Shown: piece by piece, positions 1-11,490 of the stretch
Layout of the letters: each line of letters begins with the position of its first letter
How positions within the stretch are numbered: the first letter of the stretch is position 1
Assembly (NCBI GenBank): GCA_941918925.1
Contig: OW799233.1
Location: forward strand, 30,448,421 to 30,512,420
Direction: 5' to 3'
Length of the DNA: 64,000 bases
Source: Phyto melanocephala
Taxonomy: Eukaryota; Arthropoda; Insecta; Diptera; Rhinophoridae
Made by a program: the position numbers and the translations under genes
Notes under the pieces: generated by a model
Told to the model about the DNA's origin: nothing
What the model saw: only the letters and a program-made list of their open reading frames with translations
The model's database searches: none

Positions 1-187
1 CGGGGAGCTTTAAAAAGTTGATTTCAACATTACACACGGACAGACTGACAGAGCTTAATCGACTCCCCAATTCATTAGCTTTCAAAAAATATATACTTTA
101 TGGGGTCGAAAATGAAAATTGTAGAATTTTCACACGGAATGACAAACCTATATATACCCTTTTTCACTGTGTGAAGGATATAAAAAG
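1..187 (-). mobile_element. DINE-1-like (Helentron-associated) element, 5' part, cut by window edge
   Basis: On the minus strand this begins near 187 with a TATA-rich start and an imperfect hairpin (TTCACACAGTGAAAAAGG), then a block reading 'cgaccccataaagtatatat', then the GTCTGTCCG-type block seen as cacggacagactgacag at 37-53. The same order appears in full copies at 7205-8030 and 36108-36819. The order (start hairpin, CCCATAAAGTATAT, GTCTGTCCG repeats) is that known for Drosophila DINE-1/INE-1. It is non-coding; its 3' half lies outside the window. Confidence 0.75.
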
Positions 188-1375
188 AAACAGATATTTG
201 CTTTTCGGCTTGTTTGTATGGGAGTAAATAAGTAAATATGTTAAACAAATTAACAACACAGTGTATTTGGTCTCTTTTTCTCTCTCTCTCTGTGTAACAT
301 ATAACAACATTAACAAAAAATTAAATAAATAAAAACAAAAGCACACATACACACTTTTACATACATGCAGCCACATACAAACACATTATTAATGATCTTA
401 AATAAACCTTAAGCAAATGAAAACAAACAATTTGTAGGGTTTTTCAATAGGGGAAAAGTGCTGTTAAAATAAAAAAAAAAACTTAAAGATTCTTAAATAT
501 ATTTTATTTAATTAATTTTATTTAAGAGCCAAATAAATAATTACGTATAAAATATGTCACTATTAAAACTGTTGTCTTATCTTCTTAGGCTGATATGTAT
601 TTAAGAGCTTATATTTTTATAAAACCCCATTAAAGATTGTTCAATAAGGTCAAATGCATGGTTTGTGTGACTTATTCTCACAAGCTCTGTGAGGGATGAA
701 CATATCTGCAAAGTTTTTAATTCAAAATATTAATTGTGGCGTTTAATGTGTCCCACGTAATTCTATCATATGGCATTCCCAACTTGTTTTATTATTTTGA
801 GCTTTTAAGCCCAATTTTTTAAAATGTTAGGTACCACGATATGACCTAAAATTTGCCGGTCTAATGAAGTTTGTCCAATTGCTTTTAAGCGATAACTTCA
901 AGCCATAATTATCGAGTTTTACTTTTTGAAAACTTCTTTTTATAGAGCACAAAAAAAGCAGCAAATAATATAGACTATACTTAACGGGACCAAACGGTTT
1001 TTATTTAATTGTACAACACCATAAGTTTTGCCTCAAATTATTTTTTTTTTTGGTCAGAAAAGTCGCATAGTGATTTTTGCCAGCCACACGTTGTATTTTA
1101 GAGTCACATAATCAAAAAAAGAAATCAGGATTTATTTATATAATCTTGATCGTTGACAAAATCTGAAGAATATGGATGTTCATGAGAGTTTTCACCTATC
1201 GTTGCTCTTTCGTTCTGTTTTTTCAATTAATTTAGTTTAGCTCATTCTTCATATCCTGCAATAACTAAAATACCCGGTCACGTTACCCATATTGTTCTAA
1301 CATCTTTTAATAATAAATAAATTTAATAAATAAATTATTTTTAATACTTTTATCAATTTTAGCTATAAGCAAATG
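188..1375. other. AT-rich non-coding stretch, probable intron
   Basis: No coding frame, inverted repeat or recognisable transposon was found here. There are short homopolymer tracts and a small CT-rich tract near 275-292 only. Confidence 0.5.
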
Positions 1376-1499
1376 AAATAACTCCCAATCATGAAAATGA
1401 AATAATCCCCAATGAAATAAACCCCATCAGCAACAAAAATGAAATTATGCCCAAAATTCATAAAAGAGTCAGTTTTATTAAGGATTTCATGAAGTCAAT

Positions 1500-1649
1500 A
1501 TGGACCAACAGCAAAATCGCAAATTTATTGATATAAATCGTGTGGAGGCCCGCAGGCGTCTTCTTCATAATATGGATATGCAATTTCGAAAGTGTGCCAG
1601 CATTCATAATCAATTTTTTTTGTTGAAAGAACATACAAAGCTTGTTTAA
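1500..1649 (+). pseudogene. Small coding-like frame, 49 residues, unrecognised
   Basis: This opens at an ATG (MDQQQNRKFIDINRVEARRR...) and ends at TAA. Codon use is less AT-biased than the surroundings and the peptide is arginine-rich with few low-complexity runs. It lies between the two AATGAAATAA repeat clusters and overlaps by eight bases a second frame (1642-1872). Together they could be a frameshifted transposase remnant. I do not recognise the family. Confidence 0.3.
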
Positions 1650-1872
1650 TAGTGACTACTTCTGGTTTTGTAAATGGACTCAGTCCAGTGAAGTTATTTT
1701 CCCTTATACGATGGAAGCAATTTCAGATCAGCCACCAACGAGCTATCCTAAAACTTTCGAATGGCTTGAAAATCCAACTCATTGGAGACGTTATTATAGT
1801 TACAATATTGTAAAGAAGGCAGCAATTTTCTGTAATCGAGATGTGAGGAAGTACGGAGAAAGAATTGTTTAA
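1642..1872 (+). pseudogene. Coding-like frame, 76 residues, unrecognised transposon-associated remnant
   Basis: The translation ends ...PKTFEWLENPTHWRRYYSYN and a basic tail before a stop at 1870-1872. The aromatic, charged composition looks like real protein rather than random AT-rich sequence. It follows directly on the 1500-1649 frame, consistent with a single decayed gene broken by a frameshift. Its position inside the repeat-bracketed segment suggests it belonged to that transposon. No domain was recognised. Confidence 0.3.
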
Positions 1873-2565
1873 TATTTCCAATATATTTATTTTTGAACCG
1901 CAACTACCAAAAAATTATTTTCATGTACATACATAAATAATAAATAAATTTAATATATTATACGTAAGGAATGGTAAAAAAATAAAATGGTTGCTTATGA
2001 ATTCAAGATGGAGAAAATATACGTTGTATGTATAAATGCTACCAGTTGGTTACACATTGTTATTATGTACCTCCTCACTGCTTGACAGAAGTGGAATCAA
2101 CAACCGTTCGTAGACCAATTTCGTAGTCTGTCACGAAGGTCGCACCATCCAAATCCTGAACGTTATCATTTATGTATTTGAAAAGATATTGTAATATATT
2201 CACAGGCTAAAAGTTTTCTTGTAAAAGGCCTATTTTTATATAATTTATTTACAAACACCCCCAAAAACCTACAGCTTTAAAAATGAAATAACCCCCGAAT
2301 ACAAAATGAAATAAATATCACCCAAATTATACACGCTATGAAACAAGCCCCGAATTTTAAAAATTTGTTGGGTGTTATTTCATTGGAGATTATTTCATAA
2401 TTTGAAAACCCCAAATGAGAAATGAAATAATTTCCAAAAAAAATTAAAAACGGCCCAAAAAAGTTGGGAGTTATTTCATATGAAATAACACCCAAAAATG
2501 TATGAAAAAAATTTGGAGAATATTTCATTTCTCGTTTGGGCGTTATTTCATTGGGGGGCTTTTCG

Positions 2566-3439
2566 TGGAGCCTATTAACATACATGTAGGTTTAAATGTC
2601 AATAGCTGTGGGAATAATTTGTATGAACATGCTAACTTATTTATATGTATTTAAGCACTTACCATAGAAAGGAATGTTCGTAATAATTCGCAAAAATATA
2701 TTTCTTTACTCTGGATTTGTTTGAAAAAATGTTTGTGTTTTTTGCGAAATGTAGTTTTCTTTAAGATGATTTTGTATTTTTAACGCATCATTTTAGAATA
2801 GGTCGTTTGATTTAACTTACTTTTGATTTATTATATTCGTCTTCTATGAAAAACGGATGGTAAAAAAAACAAAACTGATAAGAAGGATATTTGGGCCGTA
2901 AAGTAATACCATAATTGAGGATATCATAATATACGAATAGATGCTTTGTTTGAGTTGTATGGTTGTGGTTAAAATAAGTGGACCGCAAATAATCATTGAA
3001 TTATCCCATTTAATCATAATATAATAACTTTTGTTTATATTTTCTTCGACCTTAAATTGGTATCAACAATTGGGCTCAAGGTCACCTTGACCCTGACTTT
3101 ACTTAATTCCAAATTATCTAAACCTTAAAACATTATAAACACTTTATTAACTATTTTTTTAAAATTAATTCAAAGGATTATAAAAACATGATATACCTTT
3201 TCAACTCATATCAAACTTTTAAACTAAAAACAAAATTATTTGACAATAAACAGAACCGAAACAAAATATTATTAAAAGCTATCACATCTTTATTATTGCA
3301 CAATCGTAATTGTATTGCAACTAAAATTTAATGAATATTTGAACTTAAAATTTCTTTTATGGGCTAAAAGAAATATTTATGAAATTTACAGTTAGAAAAT
3401 GATATCATGTAATTTTGAGTCAAATCTGCGGTGGTCCCT
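2566..3439. other. AT-rich non-coding stretch
   Basis: No supported feature. Simple AT-rich sequence without long open frames or terminal repeats. Confidence 0.5.
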
Positions 3440-3665
3440 TCGGAAGGTCTAATCTTGGGCTACTCGTTTGACCATAGCAAACAACGCTAGTAATGTTGGC
3501 TTCCTAAGCATTTATCGTAGCAAGATTATTTCTGGACACCCCAAACTTTGCATATCGCCAGAGAAAATAGTTCAAGGGAGTGATGTCGTACGGTCTACGT
3601 GATCAATTTGCCGCACCTAAACGCGAAATTAAGTGCTCACCGCAATAAATTCTCAACAATTGTTT
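3440..3665 (-). pseudogene. Mariner-like (Tc1/mariner superfamily) transposase, C-terminal fragment
   Basis: Minus-strand translation gives LLRIYCGEHLISRLGAAN, a stop, SRRPYDITPLNYFLW, then ...NNLATINA. This matches the order seen in insect mariner-like transposases: a helix ending in LISR(F/L)G, then the catalytic-domain signature CDLTPLDYFLW, then a helix with NKPxTI. At least two stop codons and a substitution of the acidic residue in the DYFLW block (N for D) show it is dead. It abuts a LINE fragment at about 3690, so either one inserted next to the other or both were captured together. Confidence 0.7.
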
Positions 3666-3689
3666 TAAGTACTGTATAACATGGATGTG

Positions 3690-4110
3690 CACAGGACGCA
3701 ATATGCAGTGAATATGCCCCGAATCCACCTTAGGAACCTCATAGCGGTCATTACCGGACACTGGCCTATAGTACACATGCGAAAAGACTAAATATCCCTT
3801 ACGACGACTACTGCAGAAGTTGCGATAACGAGGAAGAGACAACTGAACATCTTCTCTGTAATTGTCCTGCATTCGGGGACCTAAGACACCAGATTCAGCG
3901 AATACTTGTAAGTAAAACTTGTCTTTCCGCAGTTGATCTGGGAAAGATCGACACCTTCGTACACAGGACAGGATGGCTGAGGACCGACGGCCAGAGGACA
4001 TAGACGAACGGGCGTTGGTGCCTACGGTATCACAACGGGACTCTCGGAGGACCCAAGTGAGCTATGCCTTCGGGCGGCTGCCGGATCTAACCTAACCTAA
4101 CCTAACCTTA
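3690..4110 (+). pseudogene. Non-LTR retrotransposon (Jockey/LOA-type) 3' end with (CCTAA)n tail
   Basis: Plus-strand frames give RNLIAVITGHWPI, a frameshift, then DYCRSCDNEEETTEHLLCNC and PAFGDLRHQI. This is the familiar C-terminal block of dipteran LINE ORF2 proteins: a 'LTGH' helix followed by a C-x2-C...H-x4-C zinc knuckle. The downstream 3'UTR contains ggtatcacaacgggactctc and gtgagct, and ends in about four CCTAA units (4087-4110). Only the last 3' 0.4 kb remains, as expected for 5' truncation. The frame is broken after 'HWPI'. Confidence 0.7.
4087..4110 (+). repeat. (CCTAA)n tail of the LINE fragment
   Basis: The sequence ctaacctaacctaacc repeats four to five times directly after the LINE 3'UTR. 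It equals (TTAGG)n on the other strand, but its position marks it as a retrotransposon tail. Confidence 0.75.
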
Positions 4111-4830
4111 GCATGTGGGATACTGAAATACAAAAATATTCAGAGGAATGTAAGAATATTTTAGCCATAGTTAGGCGGCAATCTTGTCATTCAAGTCAAG
4201 TTTGTGGTACCAAATATAGCATAAGAACTAAATATAACTTTCAAAACAATTGATTTAAGTTATCATTTTAGAATTTTAATTCTATCTAGAATTTTTGTTC
4301 TATCTGAAAATGAGTTGTTCTTAAAATATTCGCAGTGCTAGAAAAGCGGAACGATCGAATGGTGTACTATGTGACCAGTCATGGCAGTCATATGATTGAT
4401 ATAATAGTTAATTTCTAACCGAAAAAATTATACTTCACAAAAAAAAATTTTTTAGACCTTTTTTGTTTTATTGCATTATTAAATGTAAACTTTTATTATT
4501 ATTTATTTATTTTTAGTATAATATATTAGTATATTAGATGAGTAACAAAAGAATAATTCATTTTAAATATAATTTATTTATAAGCTTGCAACAAGCCCAC
4601 GAAAATAAGTTTATTACAAGGGTTTCACAATAATATTGTCAACACTTTTTTAAACTTAAGCTTTAATGGTTACAAGCTTGCTTCAAAATACACATTTTTA
4701 AGACGTCTTGGTCTTTTGGGATTTTTCTTATACTCTCTTTAATACATATGTATTTCTTCTTAGTCCTCCTATCACCACAGTTCCATAAATTGAAAATATG
4801 AATTCATGAGCGAGGCATATTTTATACAAA
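4111..4830. other. AT-rich non-coding stretch
   Basis: Nothing supported here. Confidence 0.5.
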
Positions 4831-4974
4831 ACAAGTAAGAGCACTATATTCGGCTGTGCCGAATCTTTTATACCCACCACCAATTTTGTGTACATTTAAA
4901 ACACAATATTTATTATTTTGTTAATCGCTATGTAATAATCTCTTTATAATAAAATATGTATCACTTTCTTTGTA

Positions 4975-5584
4975 GAGGGTGGTTAAATTTTAAGGGCTCA
5001 TGTTGAAGGTGAACTATAACTAGTCTTTAAATTTGTTTTCTGCATTTCACTTGACATTTCTCAATCTCAAACTTACTCAATTTGATCCGTGGAAAGATAC
5101 GCAAATGAGCAACGATTTAAAATTATTCAGGTTTTTTATAAAAATGGGCGTTCAAATCAAAATGCATTTTGTGCACTTCGTAATTCTTTTGATCAACATA
5201 ATCGTTCAAATTCGTCCACAATCGGGACAATTGTAAAAAATATATAAATTTCTGCAAAACAGATCTGTATAAAATGTTAGAAAATCTGTGAATGCCTTCT
5301 TAGTTCGTTGAATGAGAACCACTGCTGGTTTTTGCGATAGTGTGGCAAAAGAGCAGTCAACCTCGCATCATCATCAAGCCCAACAATTGAGCATCAACAT
5401 TGTCAATTAAACTTTGGACAATCAGATAGAGGAGTGGCGCCAAGGATGGGGGGGGCCATTTGGCCGATATTTTGTTAAATACATAATTGAACCATACATA
5501 TATTATCACTACAAAAAGAAATAATAAGAATTTCCTAAATAATTTGTGTTTTATTTAAATTCAACATAAAATTTAACCACCCTT
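4975..5584 (+). mobile_element. Internally deleted mariner-like element inserted in the DINE copy
   Basis: The ends are GAGGGTGGTTAAATTTTAAG on the left and the complement of AAGGGTGGTTAAATTTT on the right, each flanked by TA. The body shows the decayed N-terminal helix-turn-helix region of a transposase: a frame with FDQHNRSNSSTIGTI-like residues near 5180-5230, then a frame near 5330-5420 equivalent to 'RDSVAKEQS'. A related DINE copy (46984-47905) has the uninterrupted site ctttgtataactt, which proves the insertion and its TA duplication. The catalytic domain is absent. Confidence 0.8.
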
Positions 5585-5589
5585 TATAA

Positions 5590-6330
5590 CTTCGATATGC
5601 TACTAAAATGCTTTTGTAAATGTAGTCTTTCAATGAAAGTGGGCGTTAAAGTAGGCGTGTCAATAAAGTTTCTGCTCTTAAATACAACTTAGATATTTCA
5701 ATATAGTCCTTTATTTTCCCAAAAACTTTGTCAATAGAGAAATTACATGAATTTTAGGAAAACGTTATATGGGAGGTAGGCGTTAAAGTGGGCGTGTCAC
5801 CTAAACTTTTTGGCACAACAATTACATTGATTTGAAGAATATACGTAGCAAATTTGATCATCATACCTCTAATTTTGTGAAAAGTGGGCGTTATAGTAGG
5901 CGTGTCAAAGTTGTTTTTGCAAATGGGCACAACTTAAGTGTTTCAATATAGTCTTTATCTTTAATCTTTATTAATAGAGAAATTATATGAATTTTAGGAA
6001 AACGTTATATGGGAGGTGGGCGTAAAAATGTGCGTGGTACCTTAATTTTCTGGCATAGTAATGACAATGCATAGGGGGATATACGTAGCAAATTTTATCA
6101 TCATATCTCTAATTTTGGCGGTTTTATGAGCTTTTTAATTTCATTAACTGTAGATAACGTGAAAAGTGGGCGTTATAGTAGGCGTGTCAAAGTTGTTTTC
6201 GCGAATGAGTACAACTTAGGTGTTTCAATATAGTCCTTTATTATTCCAAAATCTTTATTAATAGAGAAATTATATGAATTTAAGGTAAAACGTTATATGG
6301 GAGGTGGGCGTAAAAGTGGGCGTGGCACAT
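5590..6330. repeat. Tandem repeat array inside the DINE element
   Basis: The phrase agtgggcgttatagtaggcg recurs near 5637, 5882 and 6166. The phrase aaacgttatatgggaggt recurs near 5760, 6000 and 6290. The unit is therefore about 240-290 bp, present roughly three times with divergence. Fewer units occur in the related copies near 19.9-20.4, 40.1-40.6 and 47.2-47.4 kb. Confidence 0.75.
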
Positions 6331-7204
6331 CGATTTTCCGTTACAAAAAAGCGTCTCACCAAAAACCAAAGTGTGCAAAATTTCAGAGTCGTACATCCAA
6401 TTTTGTTCCTTTTATGACGTTTTTGTTTTTAAATATACCGAAAAATACACTGTGCAGTATAAATTTTCGTACATTTTGATCGATAACTCCTCTCCTAATG
6501 CATAGATTTAGATAATTTTTAGGGAAAAATATTGTTTTTGCTCATGAAACATATATTCGAAGTTTCATGAATCTACCTTAATGCGTTTGGACACAATTCC
6601 ATTTTATTCGATGTTCGAAGGACGCGGTTCTTTCGACCTACTCTTGCTTTTCGAGCTATAACTCTCTTCCTGATATTCCGATTTTCAATACCAAACAAAC
6701 ATTGTCTATAAGAAAGATTCTGGCAAAATTTGAGCCCCCTAGCTTTTTCGGTGCGATCTCTATCGTGCTTTCAACAGACGGACAGACGGACAGACGGACA
6801 GACGGACGGACATAGCTAGATCGTCATAAAATCAAACCCTGATTCAGAATATACATACTTTATGGGGTCTAAAATGGATATTTCGATGTGTTACAAACGG
6901 AATGACAAAATGAATATACCCCCACCATTTTTTTGGTGGCGGGTATAAAAAAGTTCTACCAATTTTCTACCAAATTATTCAAGTAAAATTTTAAAAACTT
7001 TTTTTTACACATTTGCACCCCAAAAAAATTTAAATGAGTGTATCTGACTCTTTGTATAAATATGTAAGTGCGACTACATTTAAAACAAATTTTATACTAT
7101 TTATACTCAAGTACACAGCTACACATACATTTATGGTATACAAAACTGAAAATAAATAGACATGTAGAAGTGTGAGTGTGTTTTATAATTAACATAACTA
7201 ATGT

Positions 7205-7718
7205 TATTATACCCTTCACACAGTGAAAAAGGGTATATATAGGTTTGTCATTCCGTGTGAAATTTCTACAATTTTCATTTCCGACCCCATAAAGTATATA
7301 TATTCTGAAAGCTTATGAATAGGGAAGTCGATTAAGCCTTGTCAGTCTGTCCGTCTGTCCGTGTGTATGTTGAAATCAACTTTTTGAAGCCCCCCGACAT
7401 CGCTTGGACCTGGGTGAGGTATTAAAATATCAGAAATATTCGGGAGTAGATCGCTATTGAAAATCAGAAACATCGGTACATAAACATCTGAGATATGAGC
7501 AAAAACCCACGACCACCTCGATTTTTTTTTCACAAAAACAACATTACAACAACAACATACATACATACAAACGTGTATACTGGTTAGAGAAAACGTGGCA
7601 TCGAATCCCAGCTGAGCCAAAAAAATTTTTTTTTTTATTTTAAAAATTTTTTTTTTTTATTTTAAAAATTTTTTTTTAAATTTTTTTTTTATTTTTTATT
7701 TAATATATTATTTATATT

Positions 7719-7753
<35 letters not shown>

Positions 7754-8030
7754 TTTTTTTTTTTTGTTTTATATTAATTATATATATTTTAATTATTTTT
7801 TTTAAATTTTTTTTTAAATTTTTTTTTTTTTAATTTTTTTTTTTATTTTTTTTAACATACATACGTAAATTTATAATTTTACAATGGGATGTTTTTATAT
7901 TGTATGTTTTTTATATGTATGTACGTATTTCATATGGGATAAATGGTGATACAAACTACTGTTATTGCATGACTACACGGTGTGAAGGGTATATAAGATT
8001 CGGCACGGCCGAATATAGCGCTCTTACTTG
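7205..8030 (+). mobile_element. DINE-1-like element, short subfamily, complete
   Basis: It starts TTATACCCTTCACACAGTGA with a fold-back to AAAGGGTATATA. It carries 'gaccccataaagtatatata' and CTGTCCGTCTGTCCG, then a long T-rich tract, and ends GAAGGGTATATAAG, hairpin GATTCGGCACGGCCGAAT, ATAGCGCTCTTACTTG. Both subterminal inverted repeats (TATACCCTTCAC and GTGAAGGGTATA) are present. It is non-coding; the 92-codon minus-strand frame at 7342-7620 inside it is chance. Confidence 0.85.
7619..7853. repeat. Low-complexity T-rich tract
   Basis: About 235 bases almost entirely T with scattered A, inside the DINE element. The related copy at 36295-36440 has the mirrored A-rich tract, so it is an inherited internal part of this subfamily. 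Confidence 0.9.
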
Positions 8031-9910
8031 TTTTTTCACTTCTTGTTTTGCTTTGTGCTTTTAATAATAGTTTTTGTTTGAAGAGAGAGAGAGAAAATAA
8101 AAACTATTTGTTTTTTTTTTTTGTTTAAAATACGAATGCACATTTTGTTATGTTTCTATTGTTATTGTTGCTGTTTTTCAGCTTGTTGTGTTTTTGTTTG
8201 CTTTGTTCATATAGTATTATTGTTTTATTATTTTTTTATTAAACTTTTTATAAAACGTATGTTGTGTGTATGATTGTATGAAAGAAACAACAACCAATGC
8301 TAAATTAATTCAAAAGCAAAAACAACAATGTCACAAATAATTCTAACAAAACTTTGTTTTATACTTCCTGTTTTGTCTGCGTAAGTGTGTGTGTGTGTGA
8401 AAAAATATTCGGTGTGTGAGTGCGAGTGTTATTCGTACATATGTGTTTGTGGTTGTACATTTCATTGACAGTATGTTGTTTATTTGTTTACAGGATCGGA
8501 AAATAATGCTGCATTGTCATTTTTATGCTTTGTAATAGGACTAGTGTTGCCAGCCGTAGCCTTGGAAAGCTTACAATCTTTTATAATAAAATTATAAGAA
8601 ATACATTAAAATAACTAATCAATTAAAAGTGCTATTTTTTCATGTGTTTAGTATTTTATGACAGCCAAAAATTTTTTTTTTACCCAAAATAACTTTTTTT
8701 GTCCTACTTTGGTCTGAGCAACGCTAAATTAAATAATTAGATTATTCAATGAATATTTCAATGCTTTCATAGGATCAAATTTTTACGTTCTGTTATGCCA
8801 TAAATGTAAGCAAATCCCCAAAAATTTATTAGTATATGTTATTTAAAAAAGGTTGGATAAATTTTGTTAAAAAAGTAAACTCAGAATTCTAACATAAAAT
8901 CGTCTTTAAACTATGCTAACATTAAATCTGCCTAGAAGTGTTGAAGAGATAATGTGCAAATTTTCAGCACAAAAATTTTTAAGAAGTATGTATGTATGGT
9001 CTATAATAATTTATAAAATTGTCTTAAATTATTTAACTAAAATCTTTTTTTAAACGATTTTAAGATTTTTAATAAATTCTAACTTGCACATATATTATGC
9101 ACAAAAGTCTAAAAAAGGTTAAACTTACGTTACGTAAATCATGCAAGATATTGAGGAATATGATGGTGATTTAAATTTTTGACATTCAAATATCAGCATT
9201 ATTCCCCTTTTAACAGACAAGATATGCACGTGTGAAAAGAGGTTAAACTTTTTTCCAACACACTGTGAGTCATGTATTTCTTATATTGTCATACACCGCC
9301 TTACTGAATATCAATTCTAAAATCTACTATTATTATTGTTATAGAATATTACAAAACATTGTAGGTCGTTACCATTAGGCAGTGCTAAAATAAATCGTCG
9401 AACAAACGCCGCTCCGACAGAAGTTAAACAACAGAGTTCGTTGTGTATATCAAATTCAATTTATTTATTTATTCATTTCCTTTATTCATTTCATTCATAA
9501 AAATCTTATTTAATTTAAACGACAAAAACTGTATCTACAGGAGAAGCTTATATTAAGATTCTAGCCAACTTCTTCGAATATGATTTAAATCACTCATAAA
9601 TAGAATTTTTAAATATCTTAGTAAAGGATAACTCAAAAAATGATGACTTTTTTAATTTTTTTCTTTACTTTAAAACATTTGCACTATAAGTGAATGCCGT
9701 TGTTAACTATGAAATTTTCCTATCTATCTGGCACCACATGGTTTTCATGCCAACAAGCTGATTATCTTTTAAAACCTAGCAGAGATCAAGTTGATTTTGG
9801 ATAACCTGTTCTAGAAAGAGAATTTTTAATTGATTAAAACAAATTAAAGGCGGACGGGATAAGACCTGGCGGATAAGGTAAAATTTCCCAAAAACTTCAT
9901 TTTAAATATG
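8031..9910. other. AT-rich non-coding stretch
   Basis: No gene seen. There are short (GA)n at 8082-8095 and (GT)n at 8387-8399. A phrase (aaaggttaaactt / agaggttaaactt) occurs twice near 9113 and 9238 but was not resolved into an element. Confidence 0.5.
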
Positions 9911-10247
9911 TAGCCGAGCGTTGTAATGATGAAATTTTAAGGTTTCTTTCTGTACGTTCTGAGAACTTTTCACAAAATTCTCACTTCAAATAAATCATCA
10001 TGTAGATGGGACCCTTTTCGTTTCCCTCAAACTCAGTGTCAGGGCTAGTTGTTTGTTGTGTCAATCGAGCTGGCTTGTCGGGATACACAAGCGCATAGGA
10101 TTATTGTTTAACCTGCGTTGTTATGATGGAATTTTATAGGCTTTTTGCTCATTCTGCGCGCTTTTCACGAAATTCTCACTTTAAACAAATCATCTGCATT
10201 CGGTACATGTAAATGGAACCCTTTTCGTTTTGCTCAAACTCAGTGTT
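9911..10247. repeat. Pair of diverged direct repeats, about 130-138 bp each
   Basis: Unit A is 9911-10040 and unit B is 10110-10247. Both run 'gcgttgt(a/t)atgat(g)', 'cttttcac(a/g)aaattctcact', 'acccttttcgtttt/c' and 'ctcaaactcagtgt' in the same order. The divergence is appreciable, so the duplication is old. No terminal repeats or coding were seen; this could be part of an unrecognised transposon or a local tandem duplication. Confidence 0.6.
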
Positions 10248-10869
10248 ATTAATATTTGAATGTTGTTTCAATAGCTAGTTTGTAAATTTTTTCATCCCAA
10301 GTAACGATTTGGTACAAAACTGAGTTTCTTTCATAGAGTTCAAACAGAATTGTGGAAAAACAGAATCCTCTTTGCTCTCAATTTGAATAGCACTCAATTT
10401 CCCTGTTTTCGGCTGAATTCTGCTAACCGTGAACATTTTGCAATTGCTGCTAAATTAGCTCTTATTAAATTTACAAACTCTTATTGTGTTTGAGAACAAT
10501 CTTAATTGAGTAGTGTTTAAATTTTTGCTAGTATAGGCATTGTTTGTCTTCTATGTTAACATCATCTCTCGTACGCATAAATTGATGGAACACATTCAAT
10601 TTTGACGGTAGTGTGCAATCTTTGTGCATCAGTGTCACTTTTTTCAAACAAGAGAATTAAAGCAAAAGTTCCTGCATATAACGCTATGTAAACCTTTTTT
10701 CTTTTCCTGACTGATTGAATATAAAAACCGCCTTCTAAAAGACTCCACCTGTTTTTAATCTCGCACATAATATATAAAATTTAATAAACAAAAGTTGTGT
10801 AGCGAGTCTACATTTTCTTATTAATTTTCTTATACTAAGCATGGGGAATAATGTTACATAATTTACTTC

Positions 10870-11490
10870 CGTTTTTAGGCTTGTAGTGATCCTTTGAAAT
10901 TTGTTACTGCATTGATCGAATTTTCGTAACTATTAAGTTTAAGGATTGCCTCAGGCTTCTTTATATTAACCGTGACCTCAAATAAACCTAAAGAAAATAA
11001 TGACATACTGATAAATTTGTCGAACATGCTGGCCAATTAACTTCCAAATTTCTAGAAATTTTCTTTCTTTTATTTGCTTTCAAAAATCTTTAATTCAAAA
11101 GCCCATTGTGTCTTGAGTGGCTCCATACTGCCAAAAAAGCAATTTAGATCTCTTTTATAGCACATGATGAACAAAAATTTTAATCAGAAACCAGTATCGC
11201 TCTTCATTTATGGTTACAGAACTTCCATCCTAATTTTCGAAGAAATAGAGCTAAATGATATTTTCAGATATTAAGCCACATCATTCTGTACACCAACTAG
11301 GATGCAATTAGCGTTGATGAATGGCTTTTGGATTTCAGAACCCCATAACCTTCAGCTTTGCTTGTTAACAAAGCAGTTTGAATGAAACGAGCTTTATCAA
11401 ACAGTATTTGGTTTTTAATGAAGTTGATTTTATTTTTGGCCAACTTTAGAAATTGAATTACAACAAAAAAAACCTTTTCGATAATCCGAG
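10870..11490 (-). pseudogene. Badly decayed mariner-like transposase remnant
   Basis: On the minus strand there are eroded blocks in transposase order. Near 11360-11400 is the codon stretch for a 'FSDEAHF.LNGFVNKQN'-type motif (seen as aacaaagcagtttgaatgaaacgagcttta). Next comes a stretch near 11190-11250 equivalent to 'AVTVNGD' (cttcatttatggttacagaac), then a C-terminal tail. The same phrases occur in the remnants at 31860-32640 and 37440-38110. Stops and indels occur throughout and no ends were found. Confidence 0.6.

Larger units (their letters stand above)
1376..2565. mobile_element. Candidate non-autonomous DNA transposon with AATGAAATAA-CCCC repeat arrays at both ends
   Basis: A short motif close to AATGAAATAA(C)CCCC recurs on both strands. 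It is direct at about 1373-1385, 1399-1416 and 1417-1430, and again at 2283-2310. It is inverted at about 2371-2385, 2466-2480 and 2536-2555, with back-to-back copies near 2474-2492. The two clusters bracket about 800 bp that holds two small coding-like frames (1500-1649 and 1642-1872). Subterminal repeat clusters flanking a decayed gene are typical of cut-and-paste transposons, but I could not define exact ends or a target duplication, so the family is open. Confidence 0.4.
4832..6950 (-). mobile_element. DINE-1-like element, long subfamily, with internal mariner-like insertion
   Basis: Read on the minus strand it starts near 6950 with TTTTATACCCGCCACCAAAA and a fold-back (tggtgg...ccacca). 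It passes a 'gaccccataaagtatat' block and a run of GTCTGTCCG units (6776-6811 on plus) and ends at 4832 with the hairpin GATTCGGC-ACA-GCCGAAT followed by ATAGTGCTCTTACTTG. This layout matches Helentron-associated DINE-1/INE-1 elements. The central part contains a tandem array (about 5590-6330) and the region 4975-5584 is a separate mariner-like insertion. There is no coding capacity. Confidence 0.8.

Noticed and set aside
3603..4001. 132-codon minus-strand frame
   Set aside because: Most of it is antisense to the LINE zinc-knuckle region. Only its last 20 or so residues (LISRLG) are real mariner remnant, reported separately.
4087..4110. Telomeric repeat (TTAGG)n
   Set aside because: Only four to five units, placed exactly at the 3' end of a LINE, and flies lack this telomere type.
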